A DNA stretch of 64,000 nucleotides from JAGNLM01 sp964439835 (GTDB lineage: Bacteria > Pseudomonadota > Gammaproteobacteria > JAABTG01). The notes under the pieces are model-generated. The model worked only from the letters and a program-made list of their open reading frames with translations, ran no database searches and was not told where the DNA came from. The position numbers and the translations under genes were made by a program. The DNA is taken from NCBI GenBank assembly GCA_964439835.1, contig CAYTPQ010000002.1, positions 1 through 64,000 on the forward strand, in the 5' to 3' direction. The first letter of the stretch is position 1; every line of letters starts with the position of its first letter. Below, piece after piece: positions 63,976 through 64,000 of the stretch.

Positions 63976-64000
63976 CGGGTTCTCCGACGGTTCACTCCAT

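Overview
This is GC-rich DNA (about 70 % by eye) from a Gram-negative bacterium. The envelope genes (RlpA, MltB, YafK-type L,D-transpeptidase, MepA, lipoproteins, an outer-membrane beta-barrel), RecQ, PutP, DksA, SufE, an FAD-domain/SelD fusion and several REP-type palindromes of the GTCATTCCGGC and CGCCGCTCCCAC kinds fit a proteobacterium, most likely a gammaproteobacterium. I cannot name a genus. I saw no rRNA, tRNA, CRISPR array, IS element or intact prophage. The region looks like chromosomal backbone with accessory modules.

Layout. 0.1-6.4 kb is a selenoneine (selenium ergothioneine) locus. On the minus strand lie senA, egtD, an FAD-oxidoreductase/SelD fusion that fills the senC role, and a SAM methyltransferase; senB diverges from senA. 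6.6-8.4 kb has fabG and a Tim44-like membrane protein. 8.6-13.6 kb gathers four peptidoglycan enzymes plus an outer-membrane protein. 13.9-16.9 kb holds a small membrane protein, an APC permease, a nucleotidyltransferase/small-protein pair and an unlisted 51-residue membrane peptide. 17.2-22.0 kb is a compact operon of a Sel1-repeat protein, a large vWA protein, an ABC ATPase and an FtsX-like permease. 22.1-30.3 kb has a PilZ protein, a DUF46/metallophosphoesterase fusion, an NAD(P)-binding/DUF2867 protein, an EF-hand protein, an ECF sigma/anti-sigma/metal-sensor operon, a cNMP-rhodanese protein and a DsbA-like protein. 30.5-38.5 kb has recQ, putP, aqpZ, a Ca2+-type P-ATPase and an SLT lipoprotein. 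38.6-43.8 kb is livKHMGF headed by a phage XkdW-like membrane protein. 44-49.2 kb has a VIT-family transporter, a half-size EamA protein, a zinc-ribbon protein and a molybdenum hydroxylase operon (iorA-type, iorB-type, mobA-like). 49.4-54.1 kb has a CPBP protease, menA, a YpfJ-type metalloprotease, a cysteine-rich membrane protein and a DUF1295 protein. 54.1-61.2 kb is the Anbu module: alpha-E, ATP-grasp and transglutaminase/DUF2126, with anbu divergent. 61.3-64 kb has an M48 protease, sufE and dksA.

Two features stand out. The first is the selenoneine cluster, whose extra methyltransferase overlaps the SelD fusion gene. The second is a family of six long bulged-hairpin repeats (copies A-F), each within about 70 bp of a stop codon. 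Their outer stems differ between copies but stay base-paired, they share an almost invariant 30-nt one-sided bulge, and they fall into two subtypes. One copy carries three extra nested hairpins. I do not recognise this repeat family from the literature I know.

Translational coupling is common: GTGA, ATGA or CTGA overlaps join egtD-selD, livH-livM, livG-livF, iorA-iorB, anti-sigma/metal sensor and probably iorB-mobA. Where the longest open frame ran into an upstream gene, I moved the start to the GTG or ATG that had a ribosome-binding site or an overlap.
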